A stretch of DNA of 64,000 bases from Peribacillus simplex NBRC 15720 = DSM 1321 (GCF_002243645.1 NZ_CP017704.1:969501-1033500); one strand, 5' to 3'; numbered from the stretch's first letter, positions 17,873-28,774 are shown. The notes: generated from the letters alone by a model not told the origin. Numbers and translations: made by a program.

Positions 17873-20284
17873 TTACATCATGATCTGTGGATTTAAATCT
17901 ATTGAAATCTGCAGATGATTCTGAGCGGTTTCTTTTTGGTAATGCTCCAAAAGTGTTCGTAAATGCTGATTCAGGTCCGGCTCTCGTTTGTATTTTATCA
18001 GACATTGATAGCGATATCTATTGTTGATTCGACTAATGGGCGAAGCAACCGGACCTAGTACGATAGAATCCCGATTCAATCGTGAGCCTAAATAATTGGT
18101 AATTTTCTCAGTAACACTCACCGTCTTCATTAAGTCTTCATGTGAAACGGTTATAAGGACAACATAATAATAGGGAGGGTAATGACTTTGCCTCCTTAGA
18201 TGCATCTCCCGTTCATAAAAAGCATCATAATCCTGTAACGCAGAAAGCTCGATGCTGTAGTGCTCAGGCGTATAGGTTTGGATGACCACTTCTCCCGGAA
18301 GCTGATGACGTCCCGCCCTTCCGCTGACTTGTGTCAGCAGCTGGAATGTTTTTTCCGAAGAACGGAAATCAGGCAGATGTAGCATCGTATCAGCTGAAAG
18401 GACTCCAACAAGGGTGATATTAGGAAAATCAAGGCCCTTGGCTATCATTTGGGTGCCTAACAATATATCGGCCTTCCCTTCACCAAAGGCATTCAGCAAC
18501 CGCTCATGTGAACCCTTCTTACTCGTCGTGTCAACATCCATTCGTATTACCCGTGCTTCAGGGAGGATTTTTGCAAGCTCTTCTTCAACCTTTTGAGTTC
18601 CTGTACCGAAGAACCTTATATGTTCACTTTCACATTCAGGGCAAACGGAAGGCATCCCTTCTTCAAAACCGCAATAATGGCATTTCATTATATCATTAAA
18701 GCGATGATATGTAAGTGAAATGTCACAATTAGGGCAGTTGATGACCAATCCGCAGCTTCGGCACATCACAAAGGAAGAATGCCCCCTTTTATTTAGCATC
18801 AGAACTGTTTGCTCCCCCTTCTCAAGCCGGTCTTTCAGCTTGGTAAAGAGCAGCTCCGAAAACATGGAACGATTTCCCGTTCTTAGTTCTTCCCTCATAT
18901 CTACAATATCCACTGCTGGCAACACATTTTTATTCATCCTCTGGCTAAGGGTCAATAATTTATAGACGTTTTTCTTGGCTCGCGCAAAAGATTCAAGTGT
19001 AGGTGTGGCGCTGCCAAGAATAACCGGACACCTATATGATTTTGCTCTTTCAATGGCGACGTCCCTGGCGTGGTACCTTGGCGTTTCTTCTTGCTTATAA
19101 CTGGATTCATGCTCTTCATCAATGATGACCAGTCCCAGGTTTTCAAAAGGAGCAAACACGGCTGAACGCGCGCCAACCACCACTTTTACTTCTTTACGAT
19201 GAATTTTTCGCCATTCATCATATTTTTCACCTACGGATAAACCACTATGCATGACAGCTACCTGCTCCCCAAATCGTTCCTTAAACCTTTTCACCGTCTG
19301 TGGCGTTAAAGAGATTTCAGGTACAAGCATGATGGCTTCCTTCCCTTTTTCGATGACAGAGGCAATTGCCTGTAGATACACTTCCGTTTTCCCGCTGCCG
19401 GTTACACCATATAAAAGGAAGACATCATGTTCATCATGATGAATTTTCTCGTGGATGGGCTTCAAGGCAGCTGCTTGTTCAGCTGTTAGTGTAAAGGGAG
19501 TGGATTTTTCGAACACACGGTTTTCATATGGATCACGGTATATTTCTTGGTCCATTTCCGCCAAGGCACCTTTTGACACTAGGGATTTGACGGTACCGCT
19601 TGATGTGTTTATCAATTCAAGCAATTCTTTTAACGGAATTGGTTCTTGATGTTCAATAAAATAATGAAGGAGTTCCTGTTGTTTTTTTGCATGGCTGGAC
19701 ATGGCCGATGCCATTTCTTTCAGTTCCTTAGGGGAAAGCACAGATTTAATGACACGGACCGTCTTCTTATTAAGTCGGTTTTTCACATTATATACGAGCT
19801 CAAGATTGCCATTTTGCATTTCCTTTTGGAAGAGGGAAGCGTTCTCCCCTTCAATCACGTCTTTCCAAGATATTGAATCATTTTTTCCGAAAAGGTTTTG
19901 AATGAAGGGAGGGAGCTGATCCTTTTTAGCTTCAACGACTTTGATCACTTTTTCATACTTTGCTTTCATCGCTGCCGGAAGCATGGCCTGTAGCGCTGAA
20001 ATTTTAAAACACATCGCCTCTTTGGTCAACCAGTCACCCAACTGAAGCAATTCATCATTAAGGATCGGCTCCAAATCCATTGGTTCTTTTATATAGCGTA
20101 ATTTCGCAAAGTCGCTTTTAGCTTTTAAGCCTGTGACGAATCCCTGCACCATTCTTGGACCAAAAGGGACGATTACTCGCATTCCGGGCTTGATGACTTG
20201 TTTCCACTTTTCAGGTATGCGATAGTCGAATTCTCGATCCGTTTGTTTAGCAGGTACATCCACAATGACAGATGCTATATCCAT
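17873..20284 (-). CDS. priA: Primosomal replication-restart helicase PriA
   Basis: PriA recognises abandoned forks and reloads the replicative helicase. The 803-residue protein has an N-terminal 3'-DNA-binding domain (1-105), a winged helix, Walker A GVTGSGKT (293-300), motif II DEEH, an inserted zinc-binding stretch with four CxxC pairs (CRSCGLVINCPNC... CHYCGF...CPEC) and the C-terminal helicase lobe with SGRAGR. The ATG at 20284 is 7 bases after the coaBC stop. It is 95 bases upstream of def. Confidence 0.97.
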   Translation of the reverse strand: MDIASVIVDVPAKQTDREFDYRIPEKWKQVIKPGMRVIVPFGPRMVQGFVTGLKAKSDFAKLRYIKEPMDLEPILNDELLQLGDWLTKEAMCFKISALQAMLPAAMKAKYEKVIKVVEAKKDQLPPFIQNLFGKNDSISWKDVIEGENASLFQKEMQNGNLELVYNVKNRLNKKTVRVIKSVLSPKELKEMASAMSSHAKKQQELLHYFIEHQEPIPLKELLELINTSSGTVKSLVSKGALAEMDQEIYRDPYENRVFEKSTPFTLTAEQAAALKPIHEKIHHDEHDVFLLYGVTGSGKTEVYLQAIASVIEKGKEAIMLVPEISLTPQTVKRFKERFGEQVAVMHSGLSVGEKYDEWRKIHRKEVKVVVGARSAVFAPFENLGLVIIDEEHESSYKQEETPRYHARDVAIERAKSYRCPVILGSATPTLESFARAKKNVYKLLTLSQRMNKNVLPAVDIVDMREELRTGNRSMFSELLFTKLKDRLEKGEQTVLMLNKRGHSSFVMCRSCGLVINCPNCDISLTYHRFNDIMKCHYCGFEEGMPSVCPECESEHIRFFGTGTQKVEEELAKILPEARVIRMDVDTTSKKGSHERLLNAFGEGKADILLGTQMIAKGLDFPNITLVGVLSADTMLHLPDFRSSEKTFQLLTQVSGRAGRHQLPGEVVIQTYTPEHYSIELSALQDYDAFYEREMHLRRQSHYPPYYYVVLITVSHEDLMKTVSVTEKITNYLGSRLNRDSIVLGPVASPISRINNRYRYQCLIKYKREPDLNQHLRTLLEHYQKETAQNHLQISIDLNPQIMM

Positions 20285-20290
20285 AAGACA

Positions 20291-21499
20291 TCATTCCTTT
20301 TGCGTGCGAGATACTTCTGCCAGGATGCTTTTAGCTATATCCGCTTTACTCATTTTTGGAAGTTCTGTCGCACTTCCATCTTTATCGTAAATGGTCACGA
20401 TGTTCGTATCCGTTCCAAATCCTGCCCCTGCGACTGTAACATTATTGGCAACGATCATATCTGCATTCTTTTTGACTAATTTTCCTCTTGCGTATTCTTC
20501 AACGTTGTTCGTTTCAGCCGCAAAGCCTACCAAGATCTGATGAGTTTTATTTTCACCGAGTTCTTTAAGGATATCCTTTGTCCGTTCAAATTCAATCACA
20601 TTTTCCCCTGGCTGCTTTTTCATCTTTTGAGCATGATAAATCTTCGGTTTATAGTCAGCCACTGCAGCCGTCATGATTACGACGTCACTGGAATCGAACT
20701 GATCGAATACCGCATCATACATATCTGCTGCTGATTCCACTTGTATTACTCTAGCCTTGGAATGTGGCGTCAAGTTCACTGGGCCAGTAATCAATGTTAC
20801 CTCAGCGCCCATTTCAATTGCCTGCTCAGCTAGGGCATAGCCCATTTTGCCGCTGGAATGATTCGTTACGAAACGCACCGGATCGATTGCTTCACGAGTC
20901 GGTCCTGCCGTTATCAAATATTTCTTTCCTTTTAGAGGCTGTTGCTCTGATTTGCGTTCACCGAAATATCGATTAAGATGTTCTACGATAGTTTCTGGTT
21001 CCTCCAATCGTCCCTTCCCTACATAACCGCAGGCCAAATACCCTTCACCCGGTTCAATGAATTGATATCCAAACGACCGTAGTGTCTCCATATTTTTCTG
21101 AACCGCTGGGTGGGCGTACATGTGCACGTTCATTGCCGGAGCAACCCAAACAGGTGCTTCCGTTGCCAGTAGTGTGGTCGTGATCATATCATCCGCGATT
21201 CCATTGGCTACCTTGCCAATGACATTCGCTGTAGCTGGAGCCAACAGGATGATATCAGCCCAATCAGCCAAGTCGATATGGGCAATGACTGAAGAATCCT
21301 TCTCATCAAAAGTATCTGTGTATACATCATTTCTCGAAAGGGCTTGAAAGGTGAGCGGCGTCACGAATTTACGTGCCGATTCACTCATGATCACTTTAAC
21401 ATGTGCACCTTCCTGAGTTAATTTACTTGTCAGGGCAGCAGCCTTATATACAGCAATCCCGCCGGTGACACAAAGAAGTACTTTTTTATCGATAAGCAT
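20291..21499 (-). CDS. coaBC: Bifunctional phosphopantothenoylcysteine decarboxylase / phosphopantothenate-cysteine ligase
   Basis: CoaBC performs two consecutive steps of coenzyme A synthesis. The 402 residues contain a flavin decarboxylase half (LLCVTGGIAVYKAA, SHID-type IAHIDLADWADI, the APAMNVHMY clamp and GYLACGYVGKGRLEEP) and a C-terminal ligase half (LITAGPTREAIDPVRFVTNHSSGKMG, AAVADYKPK, KKNADMIVANNV). Order and length match the family. The ATG at 21499 has GGGGAAA upstream. A 263-base gap with a large hairpin separates it from rpoZ. Confidence 0.97.
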   Translation of the reverse strand: MLIDKKVLLCVTGGIAVYKAAALTSKLTQEGAHVKVIMSESARKFVTPLTFQALSRNDVYTDTFDEKDSSVIAHIDLADWADIILLAPATANVIGKVANGIADDMITTTLLATEAPVWVAPAMNVHMYAHPAVQKNMETLRSFGYQFIEPGEGYLACGYVGKGRLEEPETIVEHLNRYFGERKSEQQPLKGKKYLITAGPTREAIDPVRFVTNHSSGKMGYALAEQAIEMGAEVTLITGPVNLTPHSKARVIQVESAADMYDAVFDQFDSSDVVIMTAAVADYKPKIYHAQKMKKQPGENVIEFERTKDILKELGENKTHQILVGFAAETNNVEEYARGKLVKKNADMIVANNVTVAGAGFGTDTNIVTIYDKDGSATELPKMSKADIAKSILAEVSRTQKE

Positions 21500-21658
21500 G
21501 CAAATTTCCCCTAACTATACATTCTATTTTCTTCTAATTATGACGGAAAACCGAAGAAATTTCATTTGAAATGCGCAATAACCTATGGATTCCCCAAACA
21601 TTCCATATCTTTGCCTGCTTTCATCAATGACTTCCGGTACTTTTTTTAAAAACCAAAA

Positions 21659-21739
21659 CAAACAGGCCTGACACCTTGGCCGCAGGAAGGAAGCACTTTC
21701 CAAATGTAACGCTCCTGTTTGCTTTAGGGTGTCAGGCCC
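21659..21739. repeat. Large intergenic hairpin / REP-like element between rpoZ and coaBC
   Basis: GGCCTGACACC (21665-21675) is matched exactly by its complement at 21728-21738; a second pair, CAAACAGG (21659-21666) and CCTGTTTG (21714-21721), crosses the first and shares two bases with it. Smaller nested stems lie inside. Read on the minus strand the structure is followed by a T-rich stretch (TGTTTGTTTTGGTTTTT), so it may end rpoZ transcripts. The shape resembles REP-type intergenic elements. Confidence 0.6.
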
Positions 21740-21762
21740 GATAGGTCAAGCTATGTGTTCTT

Positions 21763-21969
21763 TTAGTTTTCCTCGTAAGAATTATCGTAAGTCAATTTAC
21801 CGGAATGAATTTCTTCAAGGGCACGACCTACTGACTTATGGGAAACCGGTTTAGTTATGAGGCAATTTTCTTTAATTTGCATTTCCCTGGCACGTTTAGC
21901 TGCCACTGATACAAGTGAGTATTTTGAATCGATTTTAAGTAATAGAGAATCAATTGATGGATATAACAT
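21763..21969 (-). CDS. rpoZ: RNA polymerase omega subunit
   Basis: A 68-residue omega subunit that helps assemble the beta-prime subunit. It begins [22 protein letters not shown] and has the AAKRAREM segment and [14 protein letters not shown] end typical of Bacillus YloH. The ATG at 21969 is 3 bases after the gmk stop, and its ribosome site (GGAGG) lies in the gmk end. The gmk-rpoZ pairing is conserved across bacteria. Confidence 0.95.
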   Translation of the reverse strand: MLYPSIDSLLLKIDSKYSLVSVAAKRAREMQIKENCLITKPVSHKSVGRALEEIHSGKLTYDNSYEEN

Positions 21970-21972
21970 TAT

Positions 21973-22593
<621 letters not shown>

Positions 22594-22597
22594 TCAG

Positions 22598-22861
22598 TTA
22601 CCCCTCTTCTACGCTGTCATCTCTATCTTGAAGCCGTGCGGCAACCGTTTCCGGTTGAACGGCAGATAAGATAACATGGTCGCTGTCTGTAATTATAACG
22701 GCCCTAGTTCTTCTACCATATGTAGCATCTATTAAGGATCCGCGGTCTCGGGCGTCTTGAATGATCCTTTTAATCGGAGCCGATTCAGGGCTCACGATGG
22801 ATACGATCCTGTTTGCGGAAACGATATTCCCAAAACCAATATTAATGAGCTTGATTGACAT
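22598..22861 (-). CDS. remA: Biofilm matrix regulator RemA (DUF370)
   Basis: An 87-residue DUF370 protein. In B. subtilis RemA binds DNA upstream of matrix and osmoprotection operons and activates them, forming ring-like oligomers. The sequence starts [32 protein letters not shown] and contains [37 protein letters not shown], essentially the whole family core, including the Arg-rich stretch implicated in DNA binding. It lies between yloC and gmk as in B. subtilis. Direct regulation targets cannot be seen here. Confidence 0.95.
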   Translation of the reverse strand: MSIKLINIGFGNIVSANRIVSIVSPESAPIKRIIQDARDRGSLIDATYGRRTRAVIITDSDHVILSAVQPETVAARLQDRDDSVEEG

Positions 22862-22914
22862 TTTTGTCCCCCATTCATATCTATTGTCACCTTGTTAGGT
22901 TCATCATAAACCGA

Positions 22915-23790
22915 CTACTCGATATTTTGAACCTGTTCCTTTAATTTTTCAAGCAGACTTTTCATTTCCACCACTTCTTTGGTAATGGCCGAATCATTTG
23001 CCTTTGATCCAATCGTATTGACTTCCCTATTCATTTCCTGGACAAGGAAGTCAAGTTTTCTTCCAATTGGTTCACTATGGGTAAGCGTCCTTGAAAATTG
23101 CTGTACATGGCTATCGAGTCTGGTCAGTTCTTCATTTATATCACATTTGTCAGCAAAAATGGCCGATTCTGTCACAATGCGACTATCTTCAATCAATCCT
23201 TCAGTCAACTCGGCCAGTTTGATTTCCAGCCGGGCTTTATATTTTTCGACGACTGAAGGTGCAAGCATTTTGACCCCTGCAACAATCTCACCAAACTTAT
23301 TAAGCTGGCGTTTCATGTCCAAGGCCAGTTCCTGACCTTCCAGATTCCGCATTTTTTTCAGATTTCCCAATGCCCCCGTGACAGCCTTCAATAACAGGGA
23401 TTCCAAATCGGCAGGAACCGCAGGTACTTCTTCCGTCATGAAAATCGATTCAAGTTGCAGCATATCCTGTAAGGTAATGGAACTTTCCAGATTGTATTTT
23501 CCCTTGACTTCATCCATCAAACCCACATACTGATCAGCAAGATCCCAATCGATCTTCACCTTTTTGGAAACCAGGCTCTCACCTTCCACTGTAATGAAGA
23601 TTTCCACCCGTCCCCTTCTTATGTATTGATTCGCCTTCTTCTTTACCTTTTCTTCCAAAACCAAAAGCTGGCGCGGCATTCGAATCGTATATTCACAAAA
23701 ACGATGGTTCACGGTCTTAATTTCGGCAAAAACCTTGACCTGTTCGTTTTCCGCTTCATCTCTTCCATAGCCCGTCATACTGGTAACCAT
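22915..23790 (-). CDS. yloC: YicC-family endoribonuclease (YloC)
   Basis: A 291-residue YicC-family protein; YicC and YloC have been described as endoribonucleases acting on RNA. It has the N-terminal MVTSMTGYGRDEAENEQ signature, the NHRFCEYTIRMPRQL segment and the C-terminal DUF1732 (KCDINEELTRLDSHVQQF, GRKLDFLVQEMNREVNTIGSKA). I use the ATG at 23790, which matches the family start and gives the B. subtilis length; a longer frame to 23841 adds 17 residues without homology. It opens the yloC-remA-gmk-rpoZ cluster. Confidence 0.93.
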   Translation of the reverse strand: MVTSMTGYGRDEAENEQVKVFAEIKTVNHRFCEYTIRMPRQLLVLEEKVKKKANQYIRRGRVEIFITVEGESLVSKKVKIDWDLADQYVGLMDEVKGKYNLESSITLQDMLQLESIFMTEEVPAVPADLESLLLKAVTGALGNLKKMRNLEGQELALDMKRQLNKFGEIVAGVKMLAPSVVEKYKARLEIKLAELTEGLIEDSRIVTESAIFADKCDINEELTRLDSHVQQFSRTLTHSEPIGRKLDFLVQEMNREVNTIGSKANDSAITKEVVEMKSLLEKLKEQVQNIE

Positions 23791-23890
23791 GGTTCCACAT
23801 CCTATCAAACATAATGTAGTAATTTGGCCTTTAACATTCATTATATATTAGCTACAACACGAAAACGTTAGCTCAGAAATAAAATACTAC

Positions 23891-23926
23891 AAAAATAAAA
23901 AGGCAATAGAGCAAGACTCTACCACC
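23891..23926 (-). terminator. Terminator after the Ca2+ ATPase gene
   Basis: Arms 23917-23926 and 23902-23911 form a 10-bp stem with three G-U pairs, followed on the minus strand by TTTTTATTTTT. It isolates the ATPase gene from yloC. Confidence 0.85.
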
Positions 23927-23945
23927 TTAAAGATTATATCATATA

Positions 23946-26627
23946 TCATTGTGCTTTTCTTGCTAAAAAGGTTCCAGCCAGTAAAAAAGTTGGAATGGAT
24001 GCCATTCCTATTACTAATAGCCAATCCCTTCCCGAAATCGGTACCGTATGAAAGATTGTTTGTAAAGGCTGCACATACATGACGGCTACCATCAATAATA
24101 GGGAGGACAATACCGCCCCCACTAGATAAAGGTTTCCGAATGGATTTCTCGAGAAAATCGAATGTTCGCTTCTGCAATCGAATACATGTATTAGCTGAGC
24201 CAGGACCAAGGTAGCGAACGCAATCGTTTGTGCATAAGCAAGGTTATCCGGATTTGCACGATATACTACATAAAATGCGATCAATGTAGAAATCCCGATC
24301 AGAAAACCGCGTGAGATGATCTTCCAGCCAAGCCCTCTTCCAAAAACACCTTCATTAGCATTTCTTGGATTCCTTTTCATTACATCTTCTTCTGCGGCAT
24401 CCAGGCCTAACGCCATCGCAGGCAGTCCGTCGGTTACAAGGTTCACGAATAAGATCTGGATTGGTATCAAAGGTAATGGCAAGGCACATAGCATCGCAAA
24501 AAACATGACCAAAATCTCCCCAACATTGGAAGCAAGCAGGTAACGGATGAACTTCCTGATGTTTTCATAAATATTCCTGCCTTCTTTGATGGCTGATTTA
24601 ATCGTGGCAAAATTATCGTCAACCAATATCAAGGATGAAGCTTCCTTAGCGACATCAGTCCCCGTGATGCCCATTGATATACCAATATCCGCTGATTTTA
24701 TCGCAGGAGCATCATTGACACCATCCCCTGTCATTGCAACGACATGTCCTTTATTTTGCAAGGCTTTTACGATTTTTAACTTATGTTCCGGGGAAACGCG
24801 GGCAAATACCGAAACACTTTCTACAACTTCCTCAAGTTCCCCGACTTCCATGTCCGCCAATTGCCGACCTTCAAGTACACGGTCTTTTCCTTTTAAAATA
24901 CCAAGTTCTTTAGCTATTGCCTTTGCGGTTATTACATGGTCGCCAGTAATCATGACAGTTTTGATCCCGGCATCCCGGCATTCCTTAACTGCCTGCTTCA
25001 CTTCCGGACGTGGGGGATCGATCATGCCCTGCAGTCCCATGAAGGTCAAATTGCGCTCGGCTTCAGCTTCATGAAGCAAAATCGTTCCTTTTGAAAGGGG
25101 TTTATAACCAACAGCAATCATTCGAAGTGCCTGCGATGCAAGACCATTCATGTCCTGTTGCACCCTTTCCTTACTCTCCCGATTTAATATTTCCGACCTT
25201 CCTTCCCAAAGAATCGTGTCGGACTGGGCGATCAATACGTCAGGGGCCCCTTTTACGATGACGAAATGATTATCTTTATCATCCTTCACTATGACACTCA
25301 TCATTTTGCGGTTCGAGTCAAATGGAAACTCCTTGACTATCGTAAACCTCTTAGACAAGTGTTCCCTCGTCAATCCCGCTTTCATTGCTGCGACCAACAT
25401 CGCCCCTTCTGTCGGATCACCGTCTAAAATATATTGTTTACCATTCTCCTTTAACTCTGCTTTGTTACAGAGCATGCCGAATGTAATAATTTGAAGCAAG
25501 GCATTATGGTTTTTCGGTGCAACTGAAACTCCCTCTAAAGAAAACTCTCCGACAGGATTATAACCAGTACCGCCGACATCCCAAGTTTTCCCTCCACTCC
25601 AAACCTTCGTCACCGTCATTTTGTTTTGTGTCAGTGTACCTGTCTTATCTGAGCAAATCACCGTTGCGCAGCCAAGCGTTTCTACGGCAGGAAGCTTGCG
25701 GACAATCGCTTTTTGTTTGATCATTCGCTGAACGCCTAAAGACAAGGCTACGGTCACAATGGCTGGCAAGCCTTCGGGAATCGCTGCAACAGCCAAGGAT
25801 ACTCCGGCCAAAAACATCGTATAGAGGTCATGCCCTTGAATGACGCCAGTAAGGACCACGATTACAGTTAATATTAAAGCCGTGACGATCAAAATTTTGC
25901 CTAGCTGCTCCAACCGCCGTTGAAGCGGTGTTTCTTTTGTTTCTGCAGTCTGTAGGAGGTCCGCAATCTTGCCCATTGCCGTATTCATTCCTGTAGCGGT
26001 TACGATCCCGACTCCATTTCCTCTTGTTACCATCGTTCCCATAAAAGCCATATTTTCCTGATCACCGATACCTTCGACCTCATTCATCAACGGATCAGAA
26101 CATTTAACAGCAGGAAGTGACTCGCCGGTAAGTGCAGACTCTTCTATTTCAAGGCTTGAATGGTCGATGATCCGTAAATCGGCACCAATTCGGTCACCGC
26201 TCGAGAACTTCAGGATATCCCCTACAGCGACTTCTCTCGAAGGGATTTTCAGCCATTGGCCATCCCGAAGAACGTTAACTTGCGGCGCTGCCATTTCCTT
26301 TAGCGCATCCAGGGATTTTTCAGCTTTCCGTTCTTGAAAAAAACCAAGTAATCCATTCAAAAAAACAATCGCCATGATGGCAATCGCATCGATATATTCA
26401 CCCAATATCCCGGAGACTAACGTCGCGGCAAGTAAAACTATAACCATGAAATCTTTGAATTGGGCGAAAAATAAAAGAATGGCAGACTGTTTTTCTCCTT
26501 CCTTCAATTCGTTAAAGCCATGCTTACGCAGCCTGTCCTTTACTTCATCATCGTCCAAACCGTGTGTAACGTTTGTTTGAAGCGCTTTCTCCATTTCTTG
26601 ATTATTCATTTCCTTGAACTCCATCAA
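23946..26627 (-). CDS. yloB: P-type calcium-transporting ATPase (YloB)
   Basis: An 893-residue P2A-type ATPase that exports or sequesters Ca2+. The parts are all visible: N-terminal cation-ATPase domain, LTGESLP actuator motif, PEGLPA in the fourth membrane helix, the phosphorylation site CSDKTGTLTQNKM, KGAPD, the TGD hinge (MITGDH), GDGVNDAPA and about ten membrane helices ending near the C terminus. B. subtilis YloB is a SERCA-like pump of 890 residues expressed in sporulation. Two tandem ATG codons open the gene (26627 and 26624); the second also gives a credible start. It is monocistronic and divergent from rqcH. Confidence 0.95.
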   Translation of the reverse strand: MMEFKEMNNQEMEKALQTNVTHGLDDDEVKDRLRKHGFNELKEGEKQSAILLFFAQFKDFMVIVLLAATLVSGILGEYIDAIAIMAIVFLNGLLGFFQERKAEKSLDALKEMAAPQVNVLRDGQWLKIPSREVAVGDILKFSSGDRIGADLRIIDHSSLEIEESALTGESLPAVKCSDPLMNEVEGIGDQENMAFMGTMVTRGNGVGIVTATGMNTAMGKIADLLQTAETKETPLQRRLEQLGKILIVTALILTVIVVLTGVIQGHDLYTMFLAGVSLAVAAIPEGLPAIVTVALSLGVQRMIKQKAIVRKLPAVETLGCATVICSDKTGTLTQNKMTVTKVWSGGKTWDVGGTGYNPVGEFSLEGVSVAPKNHNALLQIITFGMLCNKAELKENGKQYILDGDPTEGAMLVAAMKAGLTREHLSKRFTIVKEFPFDSNRKMMSVIVKDDKDNHFVIVKGAPDVLIAQSDTILWEGRSEILNRESKERVQQDMNGLASQALRMIAVGYKPLSKGTILLHEAEAERNLTFMGLQGMIDPPRPEVKQAVKECRDAGIKTVMITGDHVITAKAIAKELGILKGKDRVLEGRQLADMEVGELEEVVESVSVFARVSPEHKLKIVKALQNKGHVVAMTGDGVNDAPAIKSADIGISMGITGTDVAKEASSLILVDDNFATIKSAIKEGRNIYENIRKFIRYLLASNVGEILVMFFAMLCALPLPLIPIQILFVNLVTDGLPAMALGLDAAEEDVMKRNPRNANEGVFGRGLGWKIISRGFLIGISTLIAFYVVYRANPDNLAYAQTIAFATLVLAQLIHVFDCRSEHSIFSRNPFGNLYLVGAVLSSLLLMVAVMYVQPLQTIFHTVPISGRDWLLVIGMASIPTFLLAGTFLARKAQ

Positions 26628-26757
26628 GTATCACACATCCCTTTGAATAGAATGAAATAGGCTCCTGTATACATATCAACAGGCGCTCTTTGCTTTACTC
26701 ATCCAACACCTGCCTGCTTACCGATACATAAAACAACCTGCTCTTCTTCCATGATTA

Positions 26758-26786
26758 TTCAGACTCGTCCAAAATAATGCTATAAT
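26758..26786 (+). promoter_or_regulatory. Candidate rqcH promoter
   Basis: TTCAGA (26758-26763) and TATAAT (26781-26786) are 17 bases apart. The start would fall about 255 bases before the rqcH ATG, so the leader is long. The 420-base gap 26628-27047 otherwise holds two 20-codon reading frames without good ribosome sites and an imperfect hairpin near 26895-26920. Confidence 0.55.
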
Positions 26787-27047
26787 TAAACAGAATTGCG
26801 GAAAGAAGAACGATCCGGATAATATAATGAATGAACGACCGCTAATCATGATGAATGGACAAAATTTGCAATTAATCTCAGGAACCTAAAAAAAGCAGCC
26901 ATTCAATATACCTGAACTGCAACTCCAGCTTTAAACCCAGTTCGCTAAAAATTTGTGATACAGCTAAAATGGGCAGCCCTGATGAATTAATAACGCCTAG
27001 CAAAATGAGTATCTTAGAAAATCTTATGTAAAGGAAGTAAAAATAGA

Positions 27048-28769
27048 ATGTCATTTGATGGATTATTTACGAAAGCGATGACGGAAGAAATCGCTTCTTT
27101 ATTAAAAGGTGGACGAATCAATAAGGTCCATCAACCTTATAAAAATGAAGTAATACTGGTTGTTCGTGCTGGAGGTAAGAACCATAAGCTCTTATTATCA
27201 GCACACCCAAGTTATTCAAGGGTGCAATTGACCGAGGAAAGTTACGAAAACCCCAAAGAAGCACCCATGTTCTGTATGCTTCTTAGGAAGCACCTCGAAG
27301 GCTATACGATAGAAGATATTTATCAATATGAACTTGATAGGATGATCATTTTTGAAGTGAAGGGCCGCAATGAGCTCGGTGATGTCTCTCAAAAGCAGTT
27401 AATCATCGAAATCATGGGGCGTCACAGCAACATTGTTTTAGTCGATAAAGAACGTAATATGATTTTGGACAGCATTAAGCACGTTTCACATGCCGTTAAC
27501 AGTTATCGGGCGATATTGCCCGGTCAGGAATATAAGGCTCCGCCCGCACAAGAAAAGAATAATCCCTTCGAGGCTACCGAGGATGATATCAGGAAAAATA
27601 TTGACTTCAATGCAGGAAAGCTGGATCGGCAGCTTGTTGCCCATTTTTCAGGAGTTTCACCATTAGTTGCAAAGGAAGCCGTCTACCGGGCTGGACTTGC
27701 CAACAGCACGACCCTTCCATCAGCTTTTTTAAGGATTATCCAAGAAATATCGGAACAGAACTATGCTGCGACGATCAAACAAGATGGAAATAAAGAAGTT
27801 TTTTATATGCTTGCACTAGAGCATCTGACTGGAAATCAACGTACGTTTTCTTCATTGAGCGAGATGCTCGACCGCTATTACTTCGGAAAGGCAGAAAGAG
27901 ATCGGGTTAAGCAAAAGAGCCAGGATGTAGAACGTTTCATTACTAATGAAATCGAAAAGAACTCAAAAAAAATCGGGAAGCTCGAACGTACATTAAAAGA
28001 TACAGAACGCGGAGAACAGTATCAGTTGTTCGGTGAGCTGCTTACAGCTAATCTATATCAAATGAAAAAAGGCATGAAGGAAATAGAAGTTGTCAATTAT
28101 TATGATGAAGAACAAAGTATGGTCACCATCCCGCTTGACCCATTAAAAAATCCATCAGATAATGCACAAAAGTACTTCTCCAGATATCAAAAGTCCAAAA
28201 ATGCAGTCGGAGTCGTCCAAGAACAAATCGAAAAAACAAAATTGGAATTGGCCTACTTTGAAGCCTTGCATCAGCAGCTCCAATCAGCGTCACCTAGAGA
28301 TATAGAGGAGATTCGCGAAGAACTACAGGAAGAAGGATACATTAGGCAAAAAAAGAAAAAAGGCATGAAAAAGCCTGCAAATGCAAAACCGCAGCTTGAA
28401 ACTTATTATGCTACAGATGGAGATCTCATTTTTGTCGGGAAGAATAATAAACAAAATGATTATCTTACGAATAAGTTTGCACGCCGTGATGAAATATGGC
28501 TTCATACCAAAGATATACCTGGCTCACATGTTGTGATTCGAAATGAAGCGCCAAGTGAAAAAACGATAAAAGAGGCAGCCGTATTAGCAGCTTTCTTCAG
28601 TAAAGCAAAGCAATCGAGCTCAGTCCCTGTTGACTTCACACAAGTTCGCCATGTTAAGAAACCGAATGGTTCTAAGCCCGGGTTCGTGATCTACGACCAG
28701 CAGCAGACCGTATATATTACACCGGATGCCGATACCGTCATACGCTTAAAGGAAGCGGTAAAGGATTAA
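27048..28769 (+). CDS. rqcH: Ribosome quality-control factor RqcH (NFACT family; YloA)
   Basis: RqcH binds obstructed 50S subunits with a peptidyl-tRNA and adds C-terminal alanine tails for proteolysis. The 573-residue protein has an N-terminal NFACT-N domain ([45 protein letters not shown]), a helix-hairpin-helix middle, a long coiled coil (about 290-410) and a C-terminal NFACT-R domain ([41 protein letters not shown]). The ATG at 27048 follows AAAGGAAGT. It is plus-strand and meets pyrE head-on across a shared terminator. An older label is fibronectin/fibrinogen-binding protein. Confidence 0.95.
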   Translation: MSFDGLFTKAMTEEIASLLKGGRINKVHQPYKNEVILVVRAGGKNHKLLLSAHPSYSRVQLTEESYENPKEAPMFCMLLRKHLEGYTIEDIYQYELDRMIIFEVKGRNELGDVSQKQLIIEIMGRHSNIVLVDKERNMILDSIKHVSHAVNSYRAILPGQEYKAPPAQEKNNPFEATEDDIRKNIDFNAGKLDRQLVAHFSGVSPLVAKEAVYRAGLANSTTLPSAFLRIIQEISEQNYAATIKQDGNKEVFYMLALEHLTGNQRTFSSLSEMLDRYYFGKAERDRVKQKSQDVERFITNEIEKNSKKIGKLERTLKDTERGEQYQLFGELLTANLYQMKKGMKEIEVVNYYDEEQSMVTIPLDPLKNPSDNAQKYFSRYQKSKNAVGVVQEQIEKTKLELAYFEALHQQLQSASPRDIEEIREELQEEGYIRQKKKKGMKKPANAKPQLETYYATDGDLIFVGKNNKQNDYLTNKFARRDEIWLHTKDIPGSHVVIRNEAPSEKTIKEAAVLAAFFSKAKQSSSVPVDFTQVRHVKKPNGSKPGFVIYDQQQTVYITPDADTVIRLKEAVKD

Positions 28770-28774
28770 ATGGT

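Noticed and set aside
21587-21597. GGATTCCCCAA shared with 59470-59480
   Set aside because: An 11-base repeat is expected many times by chance in 64 kb; flanks do not match.
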